In this document: in pieces, positions 53,615 to 62,659 of the stretch
Layout: the number at the start of each line of letters is the position of its first letter
Position numbering within the stretch: the stretch's first letter is position 1
NCBI RefSeq assembly: GCF_000971965.1
Contig: NZ_LAQP01000015.1
Coordinates: forward strand, 124,001-188,000
DNA from: Paenibacillus wulumuqiensis
GTDB taxonomy: Bacteria > Bacillota > Bacilli > Paenibacillales > Paenibacillaceae
Direction of reading: 5' to 3'
DNA length: 64,000 bases
The notes under the pieces: generated by a model
What the model was told of the DNA's origin: nothing
The model's input: the letters and a program-made list of their open reading frames with translations, nothing else
The model's database searches: none
Made by a program: the position numbers and the translations under genes

Positions 53615-53643
53615 TTGCCCGTGTCTGATGAGAGGTTTATAAT
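53615..53643 (+). promoter_or_regulatory. Possible promoter upstream of mqnE
   Basis: TTGCCC (53615-53620), 17 bases, TATAAT (53638-53643). It is 320 bases before mqnE, so a long leader or an untranslated transcript is implied. A TGTGA-CAAA-TCACA dyad lies at 53822-53835. The rest of the 446-base gap is AT-rich with no recognised RNA. Confidence 0.45.
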
Positions 53644-53963
53644 GGATAAGTGAACAATGACGTGAAATGTCGAAATTATGTCAAAAACAATTGCGGTTTT
53701 AGCCTTATTTACCGTTGTAACTTTTTTCACAATTATTGTTAATATGGATGACTTCTTATGTACATTGTTGTATATTGAATATTAGGCGTTATTTCAAAAC
53801 TGATATAGTTGTGTCGAATGTTGTGACAAATCACAGATAACTGAATCATAATATAGGCTTCTATTATTCAATAGTGCCAAATTGGTGTAAGACAGGACAA
53901 GAGCGTCTTACGGGATTAGACACCATAGACAGAAGCGTTACAGGAGAACAGGAGGAATCTAGC

Positions 53964-55070
53964 ATGTCCACCCTTATTACACCACATACGGATACCCGGA
54001 TGGCGGAGATCATTAATAAAGTACGTGCAGGTGAGCGTTTATCCCTGGAAGATGGGGTATATTTATACGAGAGCGAAGATATCCTGACCATTGGCCAGCT
54101 GGCGAACGAAGCCAATCTGCGCAAAAACGGCAAGAAAGTATATTTCATCGAGAATATGAGCCTGTACTTCACCAACGTATGTGAAGCTCACTGCGCTTTT
54201 TGTAACTTCCGCAAGGATGAAGGTGAAGAAGGCTCGTACACACTGAGCGGCCAGGAAATGGTCGATTATGTGAATCAGCATATTCATCCCGGCATACGCG
54301 AGTTCCATATCGTTGGCGGACATAACAACAATGTACCATTCCAGTACTATGTGGATTCCCTCAAAGCACTGAATGAAGCGTTCCCTGAAGTTACACTCAA
54401 AGCTTATACTGCGGCGGAGATTGACTTCTTTACCCGGATCAGCGGACTTGGCGTCAAAGAAGTACTCGTCGAGCTGCAGGCAGCCGGACTGGAATCGCTG
54501 ACTGGCGGCGGCGCTGAGATTCTGTCGGATGAATACCGCAAAAAAATGCGCGTCAACAAAGCCAATGTGGATCGTTATCTGGAAGTACATCGTACCGCTC
54601 ACCAGCTGGGCATGCGCACGCATACAACCATGCTGTACGGTTCGATTGAAACCTATGAAGATCGCGTTAACCATATGATTCAGATTCGTGAACTTCAGGA
54701 CGAGACCAACGGCTTCCAGGTATTTATTCCATTATCCATGCAGCCAAAAAGCAAAAACGCAAGCATTATGCGTCGCAACTCGGCTTATGAAGATCTCAAA
54801 ACGATCGCGATCAGCCGTCTGATGCTTGACAATATCGATCATATCAAAGCTTATTTCATTAACATCGGTACCCAGCTGACCCAGATGGCTCTGACGTTTG
54901 GCGCATCCGACGTGCACGGTACAATCCTCAAGGAACGTATCAGTCACGCTGCCGGAGCCCTGACGCCGGAAGGTCTGACTCGCAAGGAACTGGTCTGGCT
55001 CGTCAAAGGTGCCGGCCGCATTCCGGTGGAGCGGGATACCTTCTATAACGAAATTCAAGTGTACGAATAA
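53964..55070 (+). CDS. mqnE: Aminofutalosine synthase MqnE
   Basis: A 368-residue radical-SAM enzyme starting at ATG 53964, eight bases after AGGAGG. The cluster motif is CEAHCAFC (CxxxCxxC), preceded by ENMSLYFTN and followed by FHIVGGHNNNVPFQYYVD; GGGAEILSDEYRKKMRVNK and TTMLYGSIETYEDRV are MqnE marks. It joins SAM and carboxyvinyloxybenzoate into aminofutalosine, so this organism makes menaquinone by the futalosine route. It probably has its own promoter. Confidence 0.94.
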   Translation: MSTLITPHTDTRMAEIINKVRAGERLSLEDGVYLYESEDILTIGQLANEANLRKNGKKVYFIENMSLYFTNVCEAHCAFCNFRKDEGEEGSYTLSGQEMVDYVNQHIHPGIREFHIVGGHNNNVPFQYYVDSLKALNEAFPEVTLKAYTAAEIDFFTRISGLGVKEVLVELQAAGLESLTGGGAEILSDEYRKKMRVNKANVDRYLEVHRTAHQLGMRTHTTMLYGSIETYEDRVNHMIQIRELQDETNGFQVFIPLSMQPKSKNASIMRRNSAYEDLKTIAISRLMLDNIDHIKAYFINIGTQLTQMALTFGASDVHGTILKERISHAAGALTPEGLTRKELVWLVKGAGRIPVERDTFYNEIQVYE

Positions 55071-55140
55071 CCGTCGATCTGCAGAAGTCTAACCGCTCCT
55101 GCAGGAACACCTTTATTTGCGCCTCGCATTTCACTATACA

Positions 55141-55206
55141 CCGGGCTTTACTTAATTGAACAGGCATGTTTAGCTGCATGCTTTCTCATTGAAGTAAAGC
55201 CCGTTT
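55141..55206 (+). terminator. Long hairpin after mqnE, terminator-like
   Basis: CGGGCTTTACTT (55142-55153) and AAGTAAAGCCCG (55192-55203) pair perfectly; an inner GCATG/CATGC pair sits in the 38-base loop. The T run (GTTTAT) is weak. Confidence 0.5.
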
Positions 55207-55381
55207 ATCCGCCTGCCGATAAACCTATTATAGCGTCAGGCGATTGGCATTACCCGGTCTCTGCTGTGACTTCCCTGTGCCGGATGATGTCAGTATACAT
55301 TATCGTTTCCAAGCTATGTAATTCTATCCGGGAATCCATAACATTCTCAATTAATCACACTGCATAAAGGGAGAAGATATT

Positions 55382-56458
55382 ATGAAAAACTTAGTCATTC
55401 TCGGCGGAGGGTACGGTGGAACCACCCTGCTGCATGAGCTGCTGGATCACAAAATTCCGGCAGACACTCAATTAATCCTGGTGGATCGCATGCCATTCCA
55501 GGGACTCAAGACCGAATACTATGCGCTCGCAGCAGGTACATCCTCCGATATGGAGCTGCGTGTCAAATTCCCTGTTCATCCCAAGCTATCGATCCGCTAT
55601 GGTGAAGTGAACGGAATCAACATGGATGAGAAAAGTATCTCTTTTGCTGAAGGCGAGCCGCTGCAATACGATCAGCTGGTTATTGCTCTTGGCTGTGTGG
55701 ATAACTTCCACGGTGTACCGGGAGCCGATACTTTCACCTGCACGATCCAGACGTTTGAAGCTACACGCGAAACGTACCGCCGGGTCAACAACCTGCCTCC
55801 TCAATCGACTGTCAATATCGTTGGCGGCGGACTGAGCGGTATCGAGATTGCAGCCGAGATTCGCGAGAGCCGTGAAGATCTGCATGTACGTATTCTGGAT
55901 CGTGGCGAAAGACTGCTATCCGCTTCTCCTCCACGCCTGTCCAAGTATGTACAGGACTGGTTCAAGGATCATAACGTAGAGATCCGCAACAAAATCAATA
56001 TCAGCCGTGTGGAAGAAGACTGTGTGTACAACGGACCGGATGAACGCATTCCGGCAGACATTACCGTATGGACAGCAGGTATTCGCCCTGTACCATTGGT
56101 AGATGAGCTGAACGTCAACCAGGATAACTCCGGGCGCGTAATCCTGGACGATCTGTACCGGATTCCTGGCCGACCGGAAATCTTCGTATGCGGAGACTGC
56201 GCTTCCCTTCCATTCGCTGCCAGCGCACAGGCTGCCGAAGCACAGGCCGAGCAGATTGCCAATGTCATCGTAGCCGGCTGGAAAGGCGAGCAGCCAAAAG
56301 TACAACCACTCAAGCTAAAAGGCACACTCGGTGCACTCGGCAAACATGCCGGCTTCGGTTCAGGCTTTGGGTTTGGTGGCAAAAGTTCCGTTACCGGCCG
56401 CGTACCACGTCTGCTGAAGAGCGGTGTGCTCTGGATGTCCAGACACCATTTTGGTTAA
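55382..56458 (+). CDS. yutJ: NDH-2-like FAD/NAD(P) oxidoreductase (YutJ)
   Basis: A 358-residue two-dinucleotide flavoprotein related to NDH-2. FAD motif LVILGGGYGGTTLLHEL, NAD(P) motif VNIVGGGLSGIEIAAEI, and EIFVCGDCASLPF. It is shorter than NDH-2 and its C-terminus (LLKSGVLWMSRHHFG) is less hydrophobic. Homologue of Bacillus YutJ, whose electron acceptor is not settled. GGGAGAAG precedes the ATG. Lies next to yuzB (opposite strand) as in Bacillus. Confidence 0.9.
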   Translation: MKNLVILGGGYGGTTLLHELLDHKIPADTQLILVDRMPFQGLKTEYYALAAGTSSDMELRVKFPVHPKLSIRYGEVNGINMDEKSISFAEGEPLQYDQLVIALGCVDNFHGVPGADTFTCTIQTFEATRETYRRVNNLPPQSTVNIVGGGLSGIEIAAEIRESREDLHVRILDRGERLLSASPPRLSKYVQDWFKDHNVEIRNKINISRVEEDCVYNGPDERIPADITVWTAGIRPVPLVDELNVNQDNSGRVILDDLYRIPGRPEIFVCGDCASLPFAASAQAAEAQAEQIANVIVAGWKGEQPKVQPLKLKGTLGALGKHAGFGSGFGFGGKSSVTGRVPRLLKSGVLWMSRHHFG

Positions 56459-56532
56459 TGAATGTTGTTCCATTACGCCTGTCACTGGTGATATATTGAA
56501 TAATTGTCGTTATCCGGCATGTCTGTGAGTAC

Positions 56533-56568
56533 AAAAAAGCTGATCTCAATCAAGATCGAGATCAGCCC
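56533..56568 (-). terminator. Terminator overlapping the yuzB 3' end
   Basis: On the minus strand GCTGATCTC and GAGATCAGC around ten bases, then six Ts. The first arm codes for residues of YuzB and the stop is in the loop. Confidence 0.8.
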
Positions 56569-56800
56569 AGGCATCCGCCTCATTAATTTTATCCATAATT
56601 AATGTATATAATTCATCCTCATCTTCGGATGCGACAATTTCTCCGTTAACCAGCGCATACGGCATCGCATAACATTGACCACAGTTGCCCAGACAACCGT
56701 ATTCGATCACATCGTAATCCGGGTTGCTGTCAAGCTGCTTCATAATGCGGTCTGTGCCATTATGCATATTGCTCTGACAAAATTCAATAATGGGTCTCAT
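56546..56800 (-). CDS. yuzB: YuzB-like DUF1450 protein
   Basis: An 84-residue thioredoxin-like ferredoxin-type small protein of the DUF1450/YuzB family (MRPIIEFCQSNMHNGTDRIM). Cysteines at 8, 35, 40 and 43 (CLGNCGQC) suggest redox or metal binding. C-terminal Asp-rich tail. Sits between yutJ and yutI on the opposite strand, as in Bacillus. Function unknown. Confidence 0.85.
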   Translation of the reverse strand: MRPIIEFCQSNMHNGTDRIMKQLDSNPDYDVIEYGCLGNCGQCYAMPYALVNGEIVASEDEDELYTLIMDKINEADAWADLDLD

Positions 56801-57015
56801 GTGATACTCTCCAATCTATATCCTTTCAATTGTGCCAATAACGACGGTTTTCTGCTTGGTACATCTGATCTATTTTAGCATGTTCTATGCCAATTGTGCC
56901 GGAGTAGTGACTCATTTTCAAAATAAATTTGAAATGAGTATAAAAATCAATGGCGCAAATGCTGAAATTGGTTTACTTTTATATTATAATATACTTACGA
57001 AAGGAGTTGAACAAT

Positions 57016-57261
57016 ATGAGTGAAAGCGTACAAGCTGAAATGTATGATGAAGTAATGGAAGTTCTGGACAAACTGCGTCCATTCCTGCAGCGCGATGGCG
57101 GTGACGTGGAACTGGTTGATGTTGAAGACGGTATCGTCAAACTGAAACTGATGGGTGCATGCGGCAGCTGCCCAAGTTCTACAATCACACTGAAAGCCGG
57201 TATTGAGCGCGCCCTTTTCGAAGAAGTTGAAGGTGTGGAAGAGGTAGTGCAAGTATTCTAA
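57016..57261 (+). CDS. yutI: NifU C-terminal-domain Fe-S scaffold (YutI/NfuA-like)
   Basis: An 81-residue Nfu protein from ATG 57016, after [26 protein letters not shown] and [19 protein letters not shown] contain the CxxC that binds a bridging [4Fe-4S] cluster. It delivers clusters to target enzymes and fits with erpA 3.5 kb away. A TATAAT box lies only about 12 bases before the ribosome site. Confidence 0.94.
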   Translation: MSESVQAEMYDEVMEVLDKLRPFLQRDGGDVELVDVEDGIVKLKLMGACGSCPSSTITLKAGIERALFEEVEGVEEVVQVF

Positions 57262-57302
57262 GTCATTCCTTTTCATGCATTGATCTATAGGCATTTGCCA
57301 CC

Positions 57303-57337
57303 AAAAGAGACCTTCCAGCAGGAAGGTCTCTTTTTTA
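57303..57337 (+). terminator. Terminator after yutI
   Basis: AAAAGAGACCTTCC and GGAAGGTCTCTTTT with a four-base loop and further Ts. Confidence 0.9.
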
Positions 57338-57395
57338 TGCTGTAAACTTGCATAATAATATGAATAAAGTAACTCTACGGAGCTAGTCGATTAAT

Positions 57396-57425
57396 TTGTA
57401 ACTTTTGGTATAAATAGATTATATT
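57396..57425 (+). promoter_or_regulatory. Possible promoter of the 57.5-kb secreted protein gene
   Basis: TTGTAA (57396-57401), 18 bases, TATATT (57420-57425), about 100 bases before the start codon. Confidence 0.4.
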
Positions 57426-57527
57426 TGTATATGTGAGCAAACAGATCATTCCAGTCTGTTGCTCGTTCATTATAGCCTGCCCTAAGCTCTAATACTTATC
57501 TCAGCCTACATAAGGAGATCGCCTGCA

Positions 57528-58067
57528 ATGAAAATAAGAAATAAGATGATAATCGCTGCTTTGCTGCTCGCTATTCTCATAGTAGGGAGCGGCGTCATGT
57601 ATACCAAAGACTTTCGATTGGGTGCATCCAACGATAATAACGTGATACACAATGCGTCTCCTATCGTTAGCTCTGTAGAAGACAACAGCAGCCAGAACCG
57701 TCCACTCCCTTCTACTATTGCCGATAATGATGCTTCACCATCTGTTTCGGCAGCATGGATCATGCCTTTACAGACTTTTCAGCTGGTAAATGGAGAGGCT
57801 CATATTACTGTTCCTTATAAAAGCCAGAAAGCTCTACTCCTGTCTGTTCAAAACACAGGTAACAAAAGCATCGATATTCATATTACATCTCCGGACAGCA
57901 TTACTCCATTTGCCAAAGCAAGTATTCCTGCCGGCAAAAAAGTAAAGTATACACTCTCGTCCGATGCGGCCATAGCAGCCAATCTTCACCCTTTATGGGA
58001 TATCTATGCTCATACTATTGACGGCTCTGCCGGGTCCGTTACTGTCTCGGTACGTACCATTCCATAG
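57528..58067 (+). CDS. Uncharacterised exported protein
   Basis: A 179-residue protein with an N-terminal membrane anchor or signal (MKIRNKMIIAALLLAILIVG), a Ser/Asn-rich spacer (about 35-75), and a C-terminal beta-rich domain (about 82-179; ITVPYKSQKALLLSVQN, IDIHITSPDS). No cysteine lipobox. AAGGAG precedes the ATG. Flanked by terminators; family not recognised. Confidence 0.72.
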   Translation: MKIRNKMIIAALLLAILIVGSGVMYTKDFRLGASNDNNVIHNASPIVSSVEDNSSQNRPLPSTIADNDASPSVSAAWIMPLQTFQLVNGEAHITVPYKSQKALLLSVQNTGNKSIDIHITSPDSITPFAKASIPAGKKVKYTLSSDAAIAANLHPLWDIYAHTIDGSAGSVTVSVRTIP

Positions 58068-58095
58068 TTGCACAGTAGTTATACTTATACGGAAA

Positions 58096-58142
58096 CCAAA
58101 TAAAGCAGGCGTGGAGCATCACTCCGTGCCTGCTTTATTTGA
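58096..58142. terminator. Bidirectional terminator between the exported protein and the SDR gene
   Basis: AAATAAAGCAGGC and GCCTGCTTTATTT with an inner GGAG...CTCC loop region. Confidence 0.85.
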
Positions 58143-58157
58143 ATGGCGATCTATTGT

Positions 58158-58925
58158 TTACTTTACATAAGGACGAATCGGGTCCAGCCCTCCCGAGATC
58201 TCCATAATATTGCCGGTAATAAAGTCTGAATTATTCTCGCACAGGTAGGCAATGACACGGGCGATGTCTTCGCCGCTGCCCGGGCGACCGCGCGGTGTCT
58301 CTCCGTCACTCATGCCGATAACTTCATCGATCCGCTTCTCCTTGTTATCCCCGCGGATATCGCCAGGACAGATCATATTGACCGTAATCCCATTGGACGC
58401 TTCTTCTACTGCCAGTGTTTTGGTAAAGGAAACCAGACCTACTTTGGCCGCCGCATAGACCGCGCGATGCGGCCAGGCTCTCGATTCCGCAGCATGACCA
58501 AAGCCAAAGTGGATAATCCTGCCCCACTTGCGCTCACGCATACCTGGCAGTACCCGGTGATCGAGCAGCATCGCCCCGATCAGATTGCCCTGCAGCATAT
58601 CCATAATCTCTGAACGTTCATAATCCATAAATAAACGGCGCTCCCGGATAAAAGGGCCGGCATTGTTTACCAATATATCTACACTGCCCAGCTGCTGCTG
58701 CACTTCATCCACCAGCCGGTCAATATCCTGTTCTATCGACACATCTGCCTGTACAGCGATACAGCGCACACCGATCTGCTGAATCTCCTGCTGCAGCTGC
58801 AGCGCCTCTGTCTCGCTGTGCACATAGTTTAGAGCGATGTCATAGCCCTGACCGGCTAGCGTAAGCGCCGTCATTTTGCCAAGTCCCTTGGCGCTTCCTG
58901 TAATTAGAGCGGTTCTGCGTTCCAA
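58158..58925 (-). CDS. SDR-family oxidoreductase lacking the usual catalytic serine
   Basis: The product is about 255 residues from TTG 58925, seven bases after GGGAGG; the open frame continues upstream without a site. Cofactor motif ITGSAKGLGKMTAL, NNAGPFI, then IIHFGFGHAAESRAW where most SDRs have a Ser 12-13 residues before the catalytic Tyr; His or Ala stand there. Tyr/Lys are intact in YAAAKVGLVSF. C-terminus ITGNIMEISGGLDPIRPY is typical of FabG-like proteins. It may be a redox enzyme with a shifted residue or a non-catalytic member. Confidence 0.85.
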   Translation of the reverse strand: MERRTALITGSAKGLGKMTALTLAGQGYDIALNYVHSETEALQLQQEIQQIGVRCIAVQADVSIEQDIDRLVDEVQQQLGSVDILVNNAGPFIRERRLFMDYERSEIMDMLQGNLIGAMLLDHRVLPGMRERKWGRIIHFGFGHAAESRAWPHRAVYAAAKVGLVSFTKTLAVEEASNGITVNMICPGDIRGDNKEKRIDEVIGMSDGETPRGRPGSGEDIARVIAYLCENNSDFITGNIMEISGGLDPIRPYVK

Positions 58926-59107
58926 TACTATGCCTCCCTGGTCATCAATACTCAATTCGAGTCTATTCATAGTGTACAAACTAGTGATAGCAGATGTCAA
59001 AAAGGTTCTCCGGATTTCATCCAATCTTCTTTTTGCGGTTGAATTCATGCTTTGTTTTGGATAGATTAGAACCAGAGTACGATTATCGGCAGAAAGGAAT
59101 CCTGATC

Positions 59108-59593
59108 ATGAGCACCCACAAACAGAAAACGAATGCCATGCGCATTCTCGACAAGGAACAGATTCAGTACCGAATCTACGAATACGATCCGGAAGACGGC
59201 CAGATTCACGGTAATGCCGTAGCTGCCAAAATCAATAAGCCTGCCGAGATGGTCCATAAAACGCTCGTAACCCAGGGTAAACAGGGACTGTATATCTTTG
59301 TGATACCGGTTGGTGCAGAGCTGGATCTCAAGCAGGCCGCCCGCGCTGCCGGCGAGAAAAAGCTCGATATGCTGCCGGTCAAGGAACTGCAGAAATGGAC
59401 CGGTTATATCCGCGGAGGCTGCTCTCCGGTAGGCATGAAAAAGCTGTATCCTACCTTTATCGATCAGCAGGCAGCGTCACTCGATCGGATGATTGTCAGC
59501 GCAGGACGGATTGGTACCCAGATCGAACTGAGACCGCAGGAACTCGCTCAGGTTGTTCAGGCACAATTTGAGCCATTATGTATGGAGGAATAA
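59108..59593 (+). CDS. ybaK: Cys-tRNA(Pro)/Cys-tRNA(Cys) deacylase YbaK
   Basis: A 161-residue YbaK/EbsC protein from ATG 59108 after AAAGGAA. Marks: KTLVTQGKQGLYIFVIPVGAELDLK, RAAGEKKLDMLP and YIRGGCSPVGMKK, including the conserved Lys in the deacylase pocket and GxxxP-like loops. It hydrolyses Cys mis-attached to tRNA(Pro), aiding accuracy of translation. Monocistronic; divergent from the SDR gene. Confidence 0.92.
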   Translation: MSTHKQKTNAMRILDKEQIQYRIYEYDPEDGQIHGNAVAAKINKPAEMVHKTLVTQGKQGLYIFVIPVGAELDLKQAARAAGEKKLDMLPVKELQKWTGYIRGGCSPVGMKKLYPTFIDQQAASLDRMIVSAGRIGTQIELRPQELAQVVQAQFEPLCMEE

Positions 59594-59621
59594 TGCCGAT
59601 CTCCCCAATCGCTTTATTCAT

Positions 59622-59665
59622 GCAAAAATACGGTGAGCCATATCTATGGGCTCACCGTATTTTGG
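59622..59665. terminator. Terminator after metQ (and ybaK)
   Basis: AAAATACGGTGAGCC and GGCTCACCGTATTTT (59624-59663) around about eight bases; A/T runs on both sides. Confidence 0.88.
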
Positions 59666-59677
59666 TTATTGCTATGC

Positions 59678-60517
59678 TTATTTCGTTTCGAATGCCGGGA
59701 TTACTGCGCCTTTGTACTGCTCTTCGATAAATTTCTTGGTATCATCGGAAGTCAGTGCTTTAGCCAGCTTTTGGATCGCATCGGAATCTTTGTTGTCTTC
59801 ACGGGATACCAGATAGTTCGCGTATGGTGCGCTGCTGTCTTCCACTACCAGTGCGGATTTAGGATCGATTTTGGCTTCAAGTACATAGTTCATGTTGATC
59901 ATTGCCATATCTACCTGGTTCAGCTGACGAGTCAGCATCGCTGCATCCATTGGTATGAATTTCAGGTTTTTCGGGTTAGCTGTAATGTCTTTTACATCCG
60001 AAGTAATCTTCGTTTTGTCTTTCAGCTCAATTAGGCCGTTATTGGCCAGCAGGATCAGTGCACGTGCACCATTGGATACTTCGTTCGGGATGGCGATACT
60101 TGCGCCGTCAGGAAGCTGATCCAGGGAAGTGTACTTTTTGGAATATCCGCCGAATGGCTCGATGTGTACACCCTGTACAGTAACCAGGTTCATGCCACGG
60201 GATTTATTTTGCTCATCCAGGTAAGGCTTCGTCTGGAAGTAGTTGGCATCCAGTTTGCTATCGTTCAGCTGTACGTTCGGCTGGATATAATCCGTGAATT
60301 CGACCACTTCCAGGTTGATGCCTTCTTTAGCCAGAGCCGGTTTGAGGTGGTTAAGGATCTCGGCGTGTGGAACAGCGGTTGCGCCGACACGAAGTGTTAC
60401 TTCTTTGCTGCCTTCAGCTGCGCCGGATTGTGCGGAATCTCCAGTTGTTTTGCTGCCGCAAGCTGCGACAACAGCGATCAGCATGATGCTGATCAGAGCG
60501 AGTGCCCATTTTTTCAT
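59678..60517 (-). CDS. metQ: Methionine ABC transporter substrate-binding lipoprotein
   Basis: A 279-residue NlpA/MetQ lipoprotein. Signal peptide MKKWALALISIMLIAVVAAC with acylated Cys20. The NlpA family region starts at TLRVGATAVPHAEILNHLKP and includes ANYFQTKPYLDEQN. It binds D- or L-methionine and delivers it to MetNI. Third gene of metNIQ, 94 bases after metI, with AAAAGGGG before the ATG; its level is set by the S-box riboswitch at the operon head. Confidence 0.95.
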   Translation of the reverse strand: MKKWALALISIMLIAVVAACGSKTTGDSAQSGAAEGSKEVTLRVGATAVPHAEILNHLKPALAKEGINLEVVEFTDYIQPNVQLNDSKLDANYFQTKPYLDEQNKSRGMNLVTVQGVHIEPFGGYSKKYTSLDQLPDGASIAIPNEVSNGARALILLANNGLIELKDKTKITSDVKDITANPKNLKFIPMDAAMLTRQLNQVDMAMINMNYVLEAKIDPKSALVVEDSSAPYANYLVSREDNKDSDAIQKLAKALTSDDTKKFIEEQYKGAVIPAFETK

Positions 60518-60611
60518 AGTATATTTGCCCCTTTTATGATAGTTTGGTTGATCTATTGGTGATATGGAATTCGGAGGAACCGATTCAGGCAGCGCCTGTA
60601 CCTGTTCTTTC

Positions 60612-61286
60612 CTATCTCCGTGAGAAATAAATGACCAGACGGTCGCCGATCATTTGCAGTACCTGCACAATGACGACCATCAGTACAACCGCCACCAGCA
60701 TGACGGCTGTCTCATAGCGGTAATATCCATAGTTAATTGCCAGCGTTCCCAGTCCACCCGCGCCGACCATACCGGCCATTGCCGTATTGGAGACGAGTGC
60801 CACGACCGTAACGGTCAGGCCGGCAATCAGTCCAGGCATCGCTTCCCGGATCAATACGCGGCTGATAACCTGCCATACGGAAGCGCCCATCGCATGAGCG
60901 GCTTCGATCACGCCGCGATCCACTTCACGCAGCGCCGTCTCCACCAGTCTGGCAAAGAATGGCGCAGCTGCGATAACGAGCGGCGGGATTGTTCCTTTGA
61001 CACCAATCGTCGTACCGACCAGCTTATCCGTCAGCGGCAGCAGTGCCACGATCAGGATAATGAACGGTACCGAACGCAGAATGTTCACAATCACCGACAG
61101 CACCGTGTATACGACGCGTACGACAGGTGATGTGGAACGAGCCGACATAAACAGGATGACTCCCAGCGGCAGTCCCAGAATAAGGGTGAACAATGCCGAA
61201 GCGCCGAGCATGGCGAGTGTATCCTTGGTAGCTGTACCAAACTCTGTCCAGTCTACCTGTGTAAAATCAAGTGCTCCCACGTCCAT
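60612..61286 (-). CDS. metI: Methionine ABC transporter permease
   Basis: A 224-residue MetI permease with five membrane segments and the ABC permease loop EAAHAMGASVWQVISRVLIREAMPG (landmark of contact with MetN). Its start overlaps the last base of the metN stop, so translation is coupled. Moves methionine inward with MetN and MetQ. Confidence 0.95.
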   Translation of the reverse strand: MDVGALDFTQVDWTEFGTATKDTLAMLGASALFTLILGLPLGVILFMSARSTSPVVRVVYTVLSVIVNILRSVPFIILIVALLPLTDKLVGTTIGVKGTIPPLVIAAAPFFARLVETALREVDRGVIEAAHAMGASVWQVISRVLIREAMPGLIAGLTVTVVALVSNTAMAGMVGAGGLGTLAINYGYYRYETAVMLVAVVLMVVIVQVLQMIGDRLVIYFSRR

Positions 61287-62302
61287 TACTCGATCACCTC
61301 CACATCCAGGCCTTCGCCGGTCAATATTTCAATTGTACGGCGGATCAGCGCCTCTTCCCCTTCAAAACGAACAATAAGCTGTCCGTAAGGGACATTTTTC
61401 AGTGTGGAGATGGTACCCTGGATAATGGCAAAATCCACACCTGTCTGACGCACGGTCTGCGACAGAATGGACTGATACGTCTTGTCACCCAGGAACGAAA
61501 TCTTCACGGCCAGTGAGGAAGACGCATGCGGTGCATCCAGCGCGATATCAAGCAGTTCGGCATGGGTATACTCCCGGTTGATAAAGTCGCGGGTCACAGC
61601 ATGCTGCGGCTTCAGGAACACTTCGGCCACAGGGCCTTTCTCCACGATCCCTCCCTGATGAATAACGGCTACACGGTCACAAATGCTCTGAATAACATGC
61701 ATTTCGTGTGTAATCAGTACAATCGTCAGGTTGAAGCGGCGGTTAATATCCAGCAGCAGCTTCAGAATGGAGTCGGTTGTCTGCGGATCAAGCGCCGAAG
61801 TCGCTTCATCGCAGAGCAGCACATCCGGATCACTTGCCAGCGCACGAGCGATACCGACACGCTGCTTCTGTCCACCGGACAGCTGAGCCGGATATTTACG
61901 TGCATGAGCTTCCAGACCGACCAGAGCCAGCAGTTCTTCCACTTTGGCACGAACATTCTTTTCCGGTGTCTTGACGAGACGCAGCGGGAAAGCGATGTTG
62001 TCATAGACCGTAGCGGAGGACAGCAAGTTAAAGTGCTGAAAAATCATACCGATCTTGCGGCGGCGGGATTGCAGTGCGGATTTGCTGAGACGGGTCAGGT
62101 CCACTCCATCAATCCATACCCGTCCGGAAGTCGGGCGTTCCAATAAATTAATACATCGTATAAGCGTACTCTTACCAGCACCTGAATGGCCGATAACGCC
62201 AAAAATCTCGCCGCGTTCGATCGAGAGATTCAGCTCGGACAAGGCAGGGGTTACATTTTTGCCTTTGCCATAGGTTTTGGTCAAATTTTCCAGTTGAATC
62301 AA
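61286..62302 (-). CDS. metN: Methionine ABC transporter ATPase
   Basis: A 338-residue MetN. Walker A GHSGAGKSTL, signature LSGGQKQRVGIARAL, Walker B VLLCDEATSALDP, and a C-terminal NIL domain (about 265-338) that binds methionine and slows transport when the cell has enough. GAGGAGGAT lies upstream. First gene of metNIQ, directly below an S-box riboswitch. Confidence 0.96.
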   Translation of the reverse strand: MIQLENLTKTYGKGKNVTPALSELNLSIERGEIFGVIGHSGAGKSTLIRCINLLERPTSGRVWIDGVDLTRLSKSALQSRRRKIGMIFQHFNLLSSATVYDNIAFPLRLVKTPEKNVRAKVEELLALVGLEAHARKYPAQLSGGQKQRVGIARALASDPDVLLCDEATSALDPQTTDSILKLLLDINRRFNLTIVLITHEMHVIQSICDRVAVIHQGGIVEKGPVAEVFLKPQHAVTRDFINREYTHAELLDIALDAPHASSSLAVKISFLGDKTYQSILSQTVRQTGVDFAIIQGTISTLKNVPYGQLIVRFEGEEALIRRTIEILTGEGLDVEVIE

Positions 62303-62391
62303 GCTTCAGATCCTCCTCCTTGTAGCTTGCTCGGTTACGAGCCTTTATGCTGTCATTCAGTAATTTTTCTTCAAGCGACCGCTTTATACAC

Positions 62392-62593
62392 AAAAAGAGC
62401 CCTTTGCAGAAAAGGGCTCTCTATCATCTAGATATTGCCTTCTCATCTGCCAAAATCGCAGGATGCTGTAAAATATGCATCTGCCATTCTGAAGGATTTA
62501 GCACCATGTCATTTGGAAAATAAGACCTTAACGGTCATTTCCAAATCGGCTGCCGGGTTTCATCGGGCCAGTCCCTCCACCACTCTCGATAAG
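62392..62593 (-). ncRNA. SAM-I (S-box) riboswitch with intrinsic terminator
   Basis: Read on the minus strand from 62593: the P1/P2 region CTTATCGAGAG, the core GGAGGGACTGGCCCGATGAA followed by ACCCGGCAGCC, the pseudoknot and P3-P4 arms, and GGTGCTAAATCC; then P1 closing about 62465-62475 and a terminator AGAGCCCTTT...AAAGGGCTCT (62396-62420) with five Ts. High SAM should favour termination and shut off metNIQ. The core matches the S-box consensus closely. Confidence 0.93.
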
Positions 62594-62627
62594 AAAATAT
62601 GAAAACGTCGAATGAAAATCTTTACTC

Positions 62628-62656
62628 AGTATATTGAAGATCACATCGTTTGTAAA
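62628..62656 (-). promoter_or_regulatory. Promoter of metNIQ
   Basis: TTTACA (62651-62656), 17 bases, TATACT (62628-62633) on the minus strand, about 28 bases before the riboswitch core begins. Confidence 0.7.
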
Positions 62657-62659
62657 GCA

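Noticed and set aside
53821-53836. Rex box before mqnE
   Set aside because: TTGTGA and TCACAG are four bases apart rather than six, so the spacing is wrong for Rex.
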